A DNA stretch of 64,000 nucleotides. It comes from UBA12567 sp964598425. Lineage in GTDB: Bacteria; Planctomycetota; Phycisphaerae; Phycisphaerales; SM1A02. A program made the position numbers and the translations under genes. The notes under the pieces were generated by a model. The model ran no database searches and was not told the origin of the DNA. It saw only the letters and a list, made by a program, of their open reading frames with translations. The stretch's first letter is position 1, and every line of letters begins with the position of its first letter. The DNA lies in NCBI GenBank assembly GCA_964598425.1, contig CAZRBV010000004.1:15602-79601 (forward strand). Reading direction: 5' to 3'. Shown here one piece after another: positions 8,770 to 17,190 of this stretch.

Positions 8770-10131
8770 TCAACGCTGATCCGGTCGCCTCACCCCACGT
8801 CCCGGTTTCTGGTCCTTGGGGATGGGCCTGGACGCTCGCTTCCGCCTCCCCGGCCCGGGCCGATGACGCGTCTCATGCCTGCGAGGCACCGCACCGCGCG
8901 CCTGCTTCGTGTCCTCGTCTGGCGAGAACCCGGGAATCCGCTCTGGATCTGCCGCGACTCCGGCTTGCGGCGCCAGTTCATACCAGCGGTCGAGATCCTT
9001 CGGTCCAAGAAGTGTCCACGCATCCCCCTTCTGCCTGGTGCCGTGCGAGGCTCGGCCCGCTCGGTGCACAAGATCCTCAGCCGACCCTGGCAGGTCATAG
9101 TTGACCACGATGGGAACACCCTTGATATGCAGTCCTCGGCTCCCCACATCGGTGGCCACCAGCACATCGATCTCTCCGCTGGCAAATCGATCGAGCGCAC
9201 GGCGGCGCTGAGCCTGTGAACGGTCGCCGTGCAGCTGCCCAGTCTTGAGGCCATGCCGAGACAGGGCTGCTGCGACCCACCCCGTGCGTCGCCTTGTTCT
9301 GCAGAAGATCAACATACGCCCCGCCCCTCGCTCCCGAACGAGATGGAGCAGAAGGTCGATACGGCTCTTCTGCTCGACGAGCACCGCGTGCTGGATCACA
9401 TGAGCAGCAGCGGTCGTGTGGGGGTGTGTTTCGATCCGAACTGCTCCGCGAAGATGCTGATCCGCCAACTGAAGCACATCCTTAGGCATCGTGGCAGTGA
9501 AGAGCAGCATCTGCCGAGACCCCGGGAGCTGCCTGAGAATGCGCTCCACCTGTGGCGCAAACCCCATGTCGAACATCCGGTCGGCCTCATCCAGCACGAT
9601 GGATTGAACCGCATCGGTGTGAAGCACACCCTCAGCAATGAGCTCGTTCAAACGTCCCGGGGTTCCCACAAGAAGGTCGATACCGCTGGCCAAAGCGCGT
9701 TTCTGCGGCGTGATTGCCACCGTCCCGACGGCTACCGCCGTACGAAGCACGGTTCCTCGGGCAAGTTGTTCAGCAAGGACTCCTGTCTGGTCGGCCAATT
9801 CCCGGGTCGGGCAGACGACAAGGCTCCGCAGCCGAGCTGAGGGGGAGAGGGTCTGCCCCTTCGCTGGGCGATCGGCAAGGATTCTCTGCAGCACCGGTGC
9901 CAGAAAGGCTGCAGTCTTGCCGCTCCCTGTCTCCGCCAGTGCGAGCACATCACGGCCCTCCAGAACAGCCGGAATCGTTTGAGCCTGCACGGCGCGCGGC
10001 CTCTCCATACCTTGCCGGTGCAGGCGATCGACCAACAGCGACCCGATGCCGAGAGCCCCAAAGGAATCTTCGTTCCCCAATCTTGCTCCTTTTTGGCGAG
10101 TTTCGTGGTCCGGGTGTTTGGATCGTGTCAT
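8770..10131 (-). CDS. DEAD-box ATP-dependent RNA helicase
   Basis: A protein of about 453 aa with all core helicase motifs: a Q-motif-like segment, A-E-T-G-S-G-K-T (motif I), P-T-R-E-L-A (Ia), D-E-A-D (II) and T-A-T (III). It also has the C-terminal RecA-lobe motifs A-T-D-V-G-S-R-G and H-R-A-G-R-A. The conserved core ends around residue 390. A basic Arg/Lys-rich tail of about 60 residues follows and is likely an RNA-binding extension as in RhlE-like proteins. The frame is open up to 10272, but the extra N-terminus is not helicase-like. The Met at 10131 (M-T-R-S-K) is chosen; 10155 is also possible. The tail contains no recognised CSD or DbpA domain. Confidence 0.93.
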   Translation of the reverse strand: MTRSKHPDHETRQKGARLGNEDSFGALGIGSLLVDRLHRQGMERPRAVQAQTIPAVLEGRDVLALAETGSGKTAAFLAPVLQRILADRPAKGQTLSPSARLRSLVVCPTRELADQTGVLAEQLARGTVLRTAVAVGTVAITPQKRALASGIDLLVGTPGRLNELIAEGVLHTDAVQSIVLDEADRMFDMGFAPQVERILRQLPGSRQMLLFTATMPKDVLQLADQHLRGAVRIETHPHTTAAAHVIQHAVLVEQKSRIDLLLHLVRERGAGRMLIFCRTRRRTGWVAAALSRHGLKTGQLHGDRSQAQRRRALDRFASGEIDVLVATDVGSRGLHIKGVPIVVNYDLPGSAEDLVHRAGRASHGTRQKGDAWTLLGPKDLDRWYELAPQAGVAADPERIPGFSPDEDTKQARGAVPRRHETRHRPGPGRRKRASRPIPKDQKPGRGVRRPDQR

Positions 10132-10478
10132 ACTGGGGTACTCATGCTCGGGCATCCGAACCAATCTGAACGGCGCCGCATCCATTCTAGATGCATCTCC
10201 CGCTTCGACCGGTCCGATGCTCCGCGCGCACTCGCCACGCCGATGATGCCAGCGTATTCGCCGCTTCACCACGGACTCACCATTGTCATGGGTTTCTGCA
10301 CCGGTACATGCTGCCGCGTCTGGAACACGATGACGGCGGGGCTCGCCCGAGGAGACTGAGGACTCGATTCCAAGGAAACCACCTGCGACGCCCCGCCACC
10401 TGGCGGGGCGTCTTTCGTTTGTAGCAACAGTGATCTGAAACCCCCTCCCACCCCATATTGCCTCCTGGAGAACACGCC
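10132..10478. other. Intergenic region with an orphan intrinsic terminator
   Basis: A 347-nt gap between the divergent helicase gene and the hypothetical gene at 10479. It contains one clear element, the plus-strand terminator at 10387-10420, which has no convincing plus-strand gene in front of it. A 38-codon open frame (10243-10359) precedes the terminator but shows no ribosome-binding site or recognisable product. Either a short non-coding transcript or an attenuated leader of the downstream gene would fit. Promoters for both flanking genes must also lie here; none stands out. Confidence 0.5.
10387..10420 (+). terminator. Rho-independent terminator upstream of the 10479 gene
   Basis: A perfect 12-bp GC-rich stem, gacgccccgcca at 10387-10398 paired with 10401-10412, is directly followed by the T-rich tail tttcgttt. 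The T tail is only on the plus-strand side, so it acts on rightward transcription. It lies 59 nt upstream of the next start codon. Confidence 0.8.
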
Positions 10479-11117
10479 ATGCCTGCCGGCAACGAACCGT
10501 TGAGCCCCTCCCATCTCCCTGACTTCGGTCTGGCCGCGATGCTCACAACCCGTTCGATCACGACGAATCGCTCAGGGCGACTCATCAGCGGCATGATCAG
10601 AGGAACCCACATGCAGCCGCTCCTGCAAAGCCTCGAAGCCCCCCCTTCCGCTTCGTGGCTCCATGGAGAACCACACCCGGATACCGGTATCCCCCAGTGG
10701 TCCTGCCGCATTCAGGGGCCTGTTGAGCACCGCGATCGCGCCGCAATCCGAAGCGCGATCGTTCGGGGCGACGATCCGCTTGTATTTGAGATCCGTGGCG
10801 ACGTCTTCCTTGCCGAGGACGTCCACGGCATCTCATTCTCAAGCGATCGGGACGACGTCGTGCTGACGCTCGCCGGAGCACTGCTCCGCTCGCACGCAGC
10901 CGAAGCACTGCGCCGGCCCACTGAGAGCCTGCCCATGCCCGGCCATGGCGTCGTGGCCGCGGTCATGGACAAGACGGGCCTGGCTCTGCGTGGTCTTGAG
11001 ACCGAAGTGTTCCCCGGATTCCTCGACATCGGAATCTCAAATGCTGATCGCGAGGGAGCGGTGGCCTCTCGCACTGTGATTCTCGACCGTGTGACCGGAA
11101 GTTGGCACACGGACTGA
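10479..11117 (+). CDS. Hypothetical protein
   Basis: A protein of 212 aa that I do not recognise. The ATG at 10479 is preferred over one 21 nt upstream because a CTGGAGA Shine-Dalgarno-like sequence ends 8 nt before it. No signal peptide or membrane helix is visible. The region from about residue 70 to 205 looks like a compact alpha/beta domain. The sequence G-V-V-A-A-V-M-D-K-T-G-L-A-L-R-G-L-E-T-E near 167 could be a strand-rich sensor-type segment, but I cannot assign a family. It stands alone between two terminator-like hairpins. Confidence 0.65.
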   Translation: MPAGNEPLSPSHLPDFGLAAMLTTRSITTNRSGRLISGMIRGTHMQPLLQSLEAPPSASWLHGEPHPDTGIPQWSCRIQGPVEHRDRAAIRSAIVRGDDPLVFEIRGDVFLAEDVHGISFSSDRDDVVLTLAGALLRSHAAEALRRPTESLPMPGHGVVAAVMDKTGLALRGLETEVFPGFLDIGISNADREGAVASRTVILDRVTGSWHTD

Positions 11118-11169
11118 CACCTTTCATCCTCTCTGCTGCGTGGACCTGCTTGTGCGGCGTCCACCGACC

Positions 11170-11204
11170 CCACCCCCGCGACGGACCGCCCGTCTCGGGG
11201 GTGG
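11170..11204 (+). terminator. Strong hairpin between the hypothetical gene and the AtoE-like transporter
   Basis: The inverted repeat ccacccccg (11170-11178) / cgggggtgg (11196-11204) encloses a second repeat gacgg/ccgtc (11180-11184 and 11190-11194). This gives a nearly continuous 14-bp stem with one mismatch and a 5-nt loop. There is no T-run, so termination would be inefficient or Rho-assisted. A smaller inverted repeat, gtggac/gtccac, lies just upstream at 11140-11164. Confidence 0.45.
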
Positions 11205-11269
11205 TGGCATCATGAGTGCAGTGGGTTGTGCAAGGAGTCGATCTGCGCGGCGGACCGGCCCAATGCACT

Positions 11270-12670
11270 ATGTTGACCAACATGGTTCGGCAATTCGGAT
11301 CTCTCGTCACCGCCGTGTTCCGACGGATCGTTCCCGACCCGCTCGTCATCGCGGTCGTACTGACCTTCGGCGTCTTTGTCGCGGCCATTGCGTTCGGTCA
11401 GTTCCCAGAAGGCACCAACGGTGTCTGGGATCGATCCGACTGGCTCATCTCCGCCTGGCGAGGAGGAAGCGGGCTCTGGAAGCTGCTCGCCTTTGCCATG
11501 CAGATGTGCCTCATCCTGCTCGGTGGTCACATCCTTGCCGAAGCACCTCCGGTGCGGCGCATGCTGTCCAGGGTCGGAGGTCTCCCAAAGTCCGGTGCCT
11601 CCGCAGCAGCAATCGTCGCGCTCGTTGCCATGTTGCTTGGAATCCTCAACTGGGGCCTTGGGCTGATCGGGGGCGCTGTTCTTGCCCGTGAAGCGGGACG
11701 TTCGCTCGCGCGTCGTGGTATTCCGTCGCACTATCCTCTCCTCGCAGCGGCCGGGTACACGGGGCTCCTTGTCTGGCACGGTGGATTCTCCGGATCGGCG
11801 CCGCTGTCAATGACGACTGTGGCTGGCGCCAAGAAGGTGCTCCCGACCGAACTCGTGGGAGATGCCATCATCACGCCGCTCGGACAGACGGTGTTCTCAC
11901 TGGATAATCTCATCATTACCGGCGGGCTCCTGATCATTGTTCCGCTCCTCCTCAGATTCATGGCTCCGTCCACCGACATGTCTGAGCCCATCACTCAATT
12001 CACGCCTGCCACTGCGCATGACACATCCGCCGCAGCACCCACCAACACACTGCCGGACTATCTCAATCACACACGTTGGATCACCGTGCTTCTCGGCGCT
12101 GCGCTTCTGATCGCAGGCGTCTCGTCGGCGATAGAAAGCGGCATCGGTCGCATCGGACTGAACACCGTCATCATGATTCTGCTCGCAGCGGCGCTCTTGA
12201 TGCACCGTTCACCCGAAGCGTTCATGGAGGCCGCAGCCCGGGCGGCCGCGGGATGCGCAGGCATCATCGTGCAGTTCCCCCTCTACGCCGGAATCATGGG
12301 CATCATGGTCGCATCAGGACTCGTGCAGACACTCACGGACACGCTGCTTGCGCTCGCTACTCCTCAGACGCTTGAGTTCTGGACCATGGTTTCCGCTGGA
12401 ATCGTCAATATTCTGGTTCCAAGCGGCGGTGGACAGTGGGCCGTACAAGGGCCGATCGCCTTGCACGCTGCTCAAGAGGCTGGCGTCGGGACAGGATCGA
12501 TGGTCATGGCGGTTGCCTATGGCGATGAACTTACCAACATGCTTCAGCCGTTCTGGGCTCTGCCGCTTCTCGCTGTGACCGGCGTTCGCGCACGTGACAT
12601 CGTCGGGTACACCGCCATCGTCATGATTGTCGCGGGAGGCTGGATGACCCTCTGGCTGCTCATTCAATGA
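11270..12670 (+). CDS. Short-chain fatty acid transporter, AtoE-like
   Basis: A protein of 466 aa resembling the AtoE short-chain fatty acid transporter family. About 10-12 hydrophobic segments span the inner membrane. Family-typical stretches include W-K-L-L-A-F-A-M-Q-M near residue 65, N-W-G-L-G-L-I-G-G-A near 127 and the later P-S-G-G-G-Q-W-A-V-Q-G-P (about residues 384-395). It probably imports short-chain acids such as acetoacetate or butyrate. The frame is open to a GTG at 11216, but ATG 11270 or 11282 fits the family N-terminus better. Its stop codon overlaps the next gene by ATGA, which supports a shared role in acyl metabolism. Confidence 0.88.
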   Translation: MLTNMVRQFGSLVTAVFRRIVPDPLVIAVVLTFGVFVAAIAFGQFPEGTNGVWDRSDWLISAWRGGSGLWKLLAFAMQMCLILLGGHILAEAPPVRRMLSRVGGLPKSGASAAAIVALVAMLLGILNWGLGLIGGAVLAREAGRSLARRGIPSHYPLLAAAGYTGLLVWHGGFSGSAPLSMTTVAGAKKVLPTELVGDAIITPLGQTVFSLDNLIITGGLLIIVPLLLRFMAPSTDMSEPITQFTPATAHDTSAAAPTNTLPDYLNHTRWITVLLGAALLIAGVSSAIESGIGRIGLNTVIMILLAAALLMHRSPEAFMEAAARAAAGCAGIIVQFPLYAGIMGIMVASGLVQTLTDTLLALATPQTLEFWTMVSAGIVNILVPSGGGQWAVQGPIALHAAQEAGVGTGSMVMAVAYGDELTNMLQPFWALPLLAVTGVRARDIVGYTAIVMIVAGGWMTLWLLIQ

Positions 12671-13359
12671 GCGACGTGTGCATCAATCTCGAACGCGGTG
12701 TTGTCAGTGTGACCATGCAGGCTGCTGATCGCCGCAACGCCCTTGATCTTCAGATGCTCGAGAGCATTCGAGATGCAGCCTCCCACGCTTCGGACGCTTC
12801 GGTACTCGTATTGGCAGGTTCTGGCCCTGCCTTCTGCGCCGGGTTTAACGTGGCCATGATGAGGCAGGGCGCCCAAGTGGTGGATTCCCTTGTCGAATCA
12901 CTGAGCCAGACATGCCGCGCACTGCGTCGCTGCCCTGCCACTGTTCTCGCCGACGTACAAGGTGCGGCAATCGCAGGAGGCTGCGCGCTGGCAGTCTCGG
13001 CTGACATATTGGTTGCCCGCCGTGGATCGGTGCTCGGATACCCTGTGCATGCACTCGGCATCTCACCCGCAGTCACAATTCCTGTGCTGCTTCCAGCTGC
13101 CGGTGGCCGCGCCCGGTCCATGCTGATGGGCGGTGAGATTCACCCTGCCGAGCTGCTGTACGACCACGGAATCGTCCACCATCTGCTCGACCCGGAGGCG
13201 GATCTCGCAGCAATCGTAGATCACTTGCAGGCCCGTGGAACAGATGCAAGCCGCGCAACCAAGCGATGGCTCAATAGTCTTGAGAACGCTGGCGATGAGC
13301 GGCGATTCGATGGCCCCGTCACAGGCTCGCGCGGACTCTCACTGAATCAGCCCGATTGA
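12667..13359 (+). CDS. Enoyl-CoA hydratase/isomerase (crotonase) family protein lacking the usual catalytic glutamates
   Basis: A 230-aa crotonase-fold protein. The oxyanion-hole segments are clear: G-S-G-P-A-F-C-A-G-F-N near residue 58 and Q-G-A-A-I-A-G-G-C near 98. When aligned to enoyl-CoA hydratase, the two catalytic Glu positions (G-G-C-E-L and Q-P-E-I in the rat enzyme) read G-G-C-A-L and Y-P-V-H here. Classical hydratase chemistry is therefore unlikely. Another crotonase reaction, such as thioester hydrolysis, decarboxylation or a non-enzymatic role, is possible. It is coupled by ATGA to the AtoE-like transporter, which suggests an acyl-CoA substrate. Its 3' end overlaps the convergent NDH-2 gene by 13 nt. 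Confidence 0.87.
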   Translation: MSDVCINLERGVVSVTMQAADRRNALDLQMLESIRDAASHASDASVLVLAGSGPAFCAGFNVAMMRQGAQVVDSLVESLSQTCRALRRCPATVLADVQGAAIAGGCALAVSADILVARRGSVLGYPVHALGISPAVTIPVLLPAAGGRARSMLMGGEIHPAELLYDHGIVHHLLDPEADLAAIVDHLQARGTDASRATKRWLNSLENAGDERRFDGPVTGSRGLSLNQPD

Positions 13360-14705
13360 CCCGGCGTCTCATGGCGTTCACAGGCCGCCTCGGGATCCCG
13401 GTGCAGCATCCCGCGATGCGAAGCGGCATGCATCCCGAGTTGTGAGTAATCCTTGCGGAAGAAGGCATTGAGTACCCAGTCTGCGAAGACTCGAATTCGT
13501 CGCGAGAGCCGTGGCGTCTTGAGCAGATAGATCGCCCGCCACATCACCCATGCGAAGAATCCGTGGACACGGAGACCCTTCAGCGCCGCCACACCACGAT
13601 GTCGACCAAGTGGAACCAACACGCCCTGCAAATGCACTTCACCTGGCGTTGTCGGTCGACCAGACTCTACCGCTGCGATGTTTCGGGCAAGCTGCGGCGC
13701 CTGACGAATTGCGATCTGCGCCAGCGGCGGCATGGGCTTCCCATCCGGACCCGGCACAGCCGCGCAGTCGCCCAAGCCCCAGATATTGTCGGTCCCGACA
13801 GCCCGGTAATCGCCTTCGCACTGCAATCCGCCAAACTTGTTGAGCGGAAGGCCGTTCAGTTCCTTCAAGACTGGGCTTGGCGCAATCCCCGCCGTCCAGA
13901 TCACGGTCGAACATGGAAGGGTCTTCTCATTACTGTCGACGATATGGTCGGCATGCACCTGCGTCACCGAGACGCCGGTGTTGATCCTGATGCCACGCTT
14001 TGTGAGTTGGCGGGTTGCCCACACAGAGAGATGTTCCGGAAGAACCCCCAAGAGCCGCTTGTTGAGTTCATAAATCGAGAATGTGATGTCGTCGTCTGAG
14101 ATGTTGCGGTACTGCGCAGACGCTTCACGAACAAAGACTTCCAGCTCCCCCACGACTTCGATTCCCGTGACATTACCGCCGACGATCACAAAGTGCAATA
14201 GCCGCCTTCGCTCATCGGCGTCATCAATAGCATTCGCAAGTTCCAATAGTTCCACGGCGCGATCACGAATCGCAACGGCATCCGACATGTGCTTCATGAA
14301 GAACGCATGCTCTCGTACGCCACTCACGATGTTCTCTGGAAGAACCCGCGTCACGCTTCCCAGTGCAACCACCAGATGGTCGTACTCGATCCAGCGGCAA
14401 TCATCGTCCCCGACGAGTTGGAAGTGTACGCGTCTCGTTTCGGTATCCAGCCCGACAACTTCCGCCATCAGCAGTTCCGACTTTGGCGAGAAGTCTCGAA
14501 TCGGAACTGTGCAGTGACGCGGCTCAATCGATCCGCAGCCCGCCTCAATGAGAAGCGGATAGAAGATGAAGAAGTTGTTTCGGTCAATGACAACGACCTC
14601 GACGTCAAGGCCAAGTCCACGTCGCGTCAACTCCCGCGCGAGGTACGCGCCACCGAATCCGCCACCCAGAATGACGACTCTCTTCTTCTGAGCTTCAATA
14701 CCCAT
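13347..14705 (-). CDS. ndh: Type II NADH dehydrogenase (NDH-2)
   Basis: A 452-aa FAD-dependent, non-proton-pumping NADH:quinone oxidoreductase at the cytoplasmic face of the inner membrane. The FAD-binding loop G-G-G-F-G-G-A-Y is at residues 14-21. The NADH-binding loop V-I-V-G-G-N-V-T-G-I-E-V-V-G-E-L is near 174. The late flavin motif G-L-G-D-C-A-A-V-P is near 315, and the quinone-site signature L-A-Q-I-A-I-R-Q-A follows. The C-terminus has hydrophobic and basic residues that could bind the membrane. Its start lies 79 nt inside the upstream DUF5658-like gene and cannot move downstream without losing the FAD motif, so the overlap is genuine unless the other gene ends earlier. Confidence 0.94.
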   Translation of the reverse strand: MGIEAQKKRVVILGGGFGGAYLARELTRRGLGLDVEVVVIDRNNFFIFYPLLIEAGCGSIEPRHCTVPIRDFSPKSELLMAEVVGLDTETRRVHFQLVGDDDCRWIEYDHLVVALGSVTRVLPENIVSGVREHAFFMKHMSDAVAIRDRAVELLELANAIDDADERRRLLHFVIVGGNVTGIEVVGELEVFVREASAQYRNISDDDITFSIYELNKRLLGVLPEHLSVWATRQLTKRGIRINTGVSVTQVHADHIVDSNEKTLPCSTVIWTAGIAPSPVLKELNGLPLNKFGGLQCEGDYRAVGTDNIWGLGDCAAVPGPDGKPMPPLAQIAIRQAPQLARNIAAVESGRPTTPGEVHLQGVLVPLGRHRGVAALKGLRVHGFFAWVMWRAIYLLKTPRLSRRIRVFADWVLNAFFRKDYSQLGMHAASHRGMLHRDPEAACERHETPGQSG

Positions 14706-15187
14706 AGGCCACCTTCCTGATCAACAGCGGAGTCGTCAGCTGTCATTGCAGACGCTCTGAACGAGGCAGCGTATCCGAGAACCCGATTGGGGTCAGGTTG
14801 CGGCTCACTCTCAATTGGTGGAAGTTCCCCACTCGCCATGACAGAGATCAGGATCGCAGATGACCAGACCACTGGAAACGCTGTAACAATCACCGCGAAC
14901 AGAGCCAGTGCCTTGGCGGTCTTGCGCCTCACCCGACCGACGAATTCGCAGACGGTGATGACAAATGCAATGACGCCAAACTTGAATACGCTGATTCCAG
15001 GCACACCCCACGACTCAAGAATCATCTGGGCAATCGGATTGAGTTCGACGCCGCTGAAGAACAGGATGAGCCGCGTGAGCATGACGTCCAGAGATCCGAA
15101 GAACACCAGCCACAAATAGAGACTCGGGAACAGCACGGTCGGTTTGCCTGCCGACCCCTGCTCCATCTGTGAATCAATTGCGTGCAT
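14627..15187 (-). CDS. Small membrane protein, DUF5658-like
   Basis: A 186-aa protein with three to four hydrophobic helices between about residues 18 and 118. The segment S-L-D-V-M-L-T-R near 33 and E-L-N-P-I-A-Q near 48 resemble the DUF5658 family (short tetra-helical membrane proteins with a conserved L-D...N-P pattern). Function is unknown. The final 26 codons overlap the start of the NDH-2 gene in another frame. They read as a charged, low-quality tail, so the functional domain probably ends before the overlap. It follows thiC by 12 nt and could be co-transcribed with it. Confidence 0.72.
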   Translation of the reverse strand: MHAIDSQMEQGSAGKPTVLFPSLYLWLVFFGSLDVMLTRLILFFSGVELNPIAQMILESWGVPGISVFKFGVIAFVITVCEFVGRVRRKTAKALALFAVIVTAFPVVWSSAILISVMASGELPPIESEPQPDPNRVLGYAASFRASAMTADDSAVDQEGGLWVLKLRRRESSFWVADSVARTSRGS

Positions 15188-15199
15188 ATGCCTGACTCG

Positions 15200-17101
15200 T
15201 CAGATCACCGGATCGTGATCCGGCACACCTGTTACTTCGCGGGTCCCCAATTGAACAACATCGACACCCTGGGCTTGCTGCGAGGCAACCGCAGCATCTT
15301 CGTCCGATTGCTCGCTGTGGCACGACGCCATTCGACCTTCGGCGTTCACCTGTTTTCTCGTCTTGGCGGCGAGTTTATGAATCACTTCTGGATCGAGCAC
15401 ACCACGCTGCTCAAGTATCGCCGCCTGCTCTGGCGTCAATGCTGCACTGATTTCAGGCTTGCCGCGGACATAGCCGGCCTCTTTACCCGATGCGAACTCC
15501 TGAATCTCCTTGCTGATGCGCACCGAACACCAATCGTGACCGCACATCGCGCAGAAATCGGTGTCGACATCAAGGTCTTCATCATGCATCGCGCGCGCAA
15601 ACTCTGGATCAAACGAGAGCTCGAAGTGCTTCTGCCAGTTGAGTGCTGCTCGTGCCCTGGTAAGTGCGTCATCCCGATCACGCGTGCCTGGAATACCCAG
15701 TGCCACATCTGCCGCATGGGCGGCGATCTTGTATGCAGTGCAACCCTGCTTGACATCATCCTTCTTTGGAAGACCAAGATGCTCCTTCGGTGTCACGTAA
15801 CACAGCATCGCGGCACCGTGCCATGCGGCAGCTGTCGCGCCGATACACGATGTGATGTGGTCATACCCAGGAAAGATGTCGGTCACCAGTGGGCCGAGCA
15901 CGTAGAACGGTGCACCGTGACATCGCCGCCGCTGCAGTTTCATGTTGAACTCGATCTGGTCAAACGGTACGTGGCCCGGCCCTTCAACCATCACCTGCAC
16001 GCCGCGCCTCCAGGCTCGCTCCGTCAATTCGCCAATCGTTTCAAGCTCGCCGAGCTGGGCCTGGTCGGTTGCGTCGGCCAGACCGCCGGGGCGCAAGCCA
16101 TCTCCAATGCTGAAGGTCACGTCATGACGACGAAGAATGTCACAGATCTCATCCCACGCGTCATACATCGGATTCTCGGCCTCGTGCGTGATCATCCACT
16201 TCGCAAGGAGGGAGCCACCGCGAGAGACGATCCCGATGAGCCTATCGCGCACCATCGGCACATGCGCCCGGCGGAGGCCCGCATGGACCGTCATGTAATC
16301 GACGCCCTGCCTCGCCTGATGTTCGATGTGTTCAAGGATGATCTCGCGGTCGAGGTCTTCAAGTCGCCGGTCAAGAATCATGGCATAGATCGGAACGGTT
16401 CCGATGGGTGCCTCCGATGAGCCGATGATTGCCTCGCGGCACGCATTGACGTCTCCGCCGGTCGAGAGATCCATGACCGTATCGGCGCCCCACTTCAGGG
16501 CCCAATCGAGTTTCTCGAGCTCCTCGTCCGTTCCGCTCGACACCGGCGAAGCGCCCATATTGGCATTGACTTTGGTGAGGCTGGCTCGTCCGATGCACAT
16601 CGGATCAAGCCTTCCATTCAGATGATGGATGTTCGCCGGAATCACCATACGACCCGCCGCGATCTCATCCCGGATCTGCTCAGCACTCAAATGCGGTTCA
16701 CGCGCTGCCACTCGGCGCATGGCCGGCGTCACGGTGCCGAGACGAGCGTATTCCAATTGCGTCACCGGCGCAAAGCCAGTGGGAGGAACAGCCACGATTG
16801 GTGACTCGCCCTGATTGTGTCCGCCGCAACCGCACTCGGTTTCCTGGATCGTCCAGCCGTGAGGAAGAAAGTCCCACGCCGTCTTCTCGCTCGGCGGAGG
16901 CATGCCCGGCGTATCGGGGCTTGCGTACATCAGCGGTCCACCGATGTCTGCCCGCCGGGCGAATGATCCCGGCGTCGTTCCGGCGAATGTACTGGCAGGG
17001 CTTGATGCCCCATCCATCGGAAGCGACCGCATGAAGTCGGCCTGACTTGCTGCTGTCAGATCAATGTCGGACGAGTGGGTGGTGTGACTGTTGTTCGGCA
17101 T
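15200..17101 (-). CDS. thiC: Phosphomethylpyrimidine synthase ThiC
   Basis: A 633-aa radical-SAM enzyme that converts aminoimidazole ribotide to HMP phosphate in thiamine biosynthesis. Conserved ThiC blocks are present throughout, such as N-A-N-M-G-A-S-P near 187, M-D-L-S-T-G-G-D near 216 and E-G-P-G-H-V-P near 379. The [4Fe-4S] cluster ligands are the CxxCxxxxC motif C-A-M-C-G-H-D-W-C near residue 549. The start ATG is preceded by GGAGGGAAGG, which forms the 3' P1 strand of a TPP riboswitch. The roughly 35-residue tail after the conserved region is variable and Gln/Val-rich. Confidence 0.97.
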   Translation of the reverse strand: MPNNSHTTHSSDIDLTAASQADFMRSLPMDGASSPASTFAGTTPGSFARRADIGGPLMYASPDTPGMPPPSEKTAWDFLPHGWTIQETECGCGGHNQGESPIVAVPPTGFAPVTQLEYARLGTVTPAMRRVAAREPHLSAEQIRDEIAAGRMVIPANIHHLNGRLDPMCIGRASLTKVNANMGASPVSSGTDEELEKLDWALKWGADTVMDLSTGGDVNACREAIIGSSEAPIGTVPIYAMILDRRLEDLDREIILEHIEHQARQGVDYMTVHAGLRRAHVPMVRDRLIGIVSRGGSLLAKWMITHEAENPMYDAWDEICDILRRHDVTFSIGDGLRPGGLADATDQAQLGELETIGELTERAWRRGVQVMVEGPGHVPFDQIEFNMKLQRRRCHGAPFYVLGPLVTDIFPGYDHITSCIGATAAAWHGAAMLCYVTPKEHLGLPKKDDVKQGCTAYKIAAHAADVALGIPGTRDRDDALTRARAALNWQKHFELSFDPEFARAMHDEDLDVDTDFCAMCGHDWCSVRISKEIQEFASGKEAGYVRGKPEISAALTPEQAAILEQRGVLDPEVIHKLAAKTRKQVNAEGRMASCHSEQSDEDAAVASQQAQGVDVVQLGTREVTGVPDHDPVI

Positions 17102-17106
17102 GCTGG

Positions 17107-17185
17107 CCTTCCCTCCGCCGGTACGAACCGGATCAGGTTTGACGGGTTCATCTCAGCCACGTCCGCGCGGCGCCCCGAGGCAAGG
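17107..17185 (-). promoter_or_regulatory. TPP riboswitch (thi box) controlling thiC
   Basis: On the minus strand the conserved thi-box core is visible: CTGAGATGAACCC, then CAAACCTGATCCGG, then the 3' GGCGGAGGGAAGG. The P1 helix pairs CCTTGCCTC (17185 to 17177) with GAGGGAAGG (17115 to 17107) with one G-G mismatch. The Shine-Dalgarno sequence of thiC (GGAGG at 17116-17112) lies in the 3' P1 strand. TPP binding should therefore hide the ribosome-binding site and switch off translation. The aptamer begins 6 nt after the rlmE stop codon, and no separate terminator hairpin is seen. Confidence 0.93.
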
Positions 17186-17190
17186 ACAGC

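Noticed and set aside
11137..11269. Possible riboswitch before the AtoE-like transporter
   Set aside because: Two GC-rich hairpins are present, but the sequence matches no riboswitch core I know, and a terminator for the upstream gene is simpler.
15182..16420. Long plus-strand open frame opposite thiC
   Set aside because: It is the antisense shadow of thiC; the product is Cys/His/Arg-rich with no domain, and thiC is certain.
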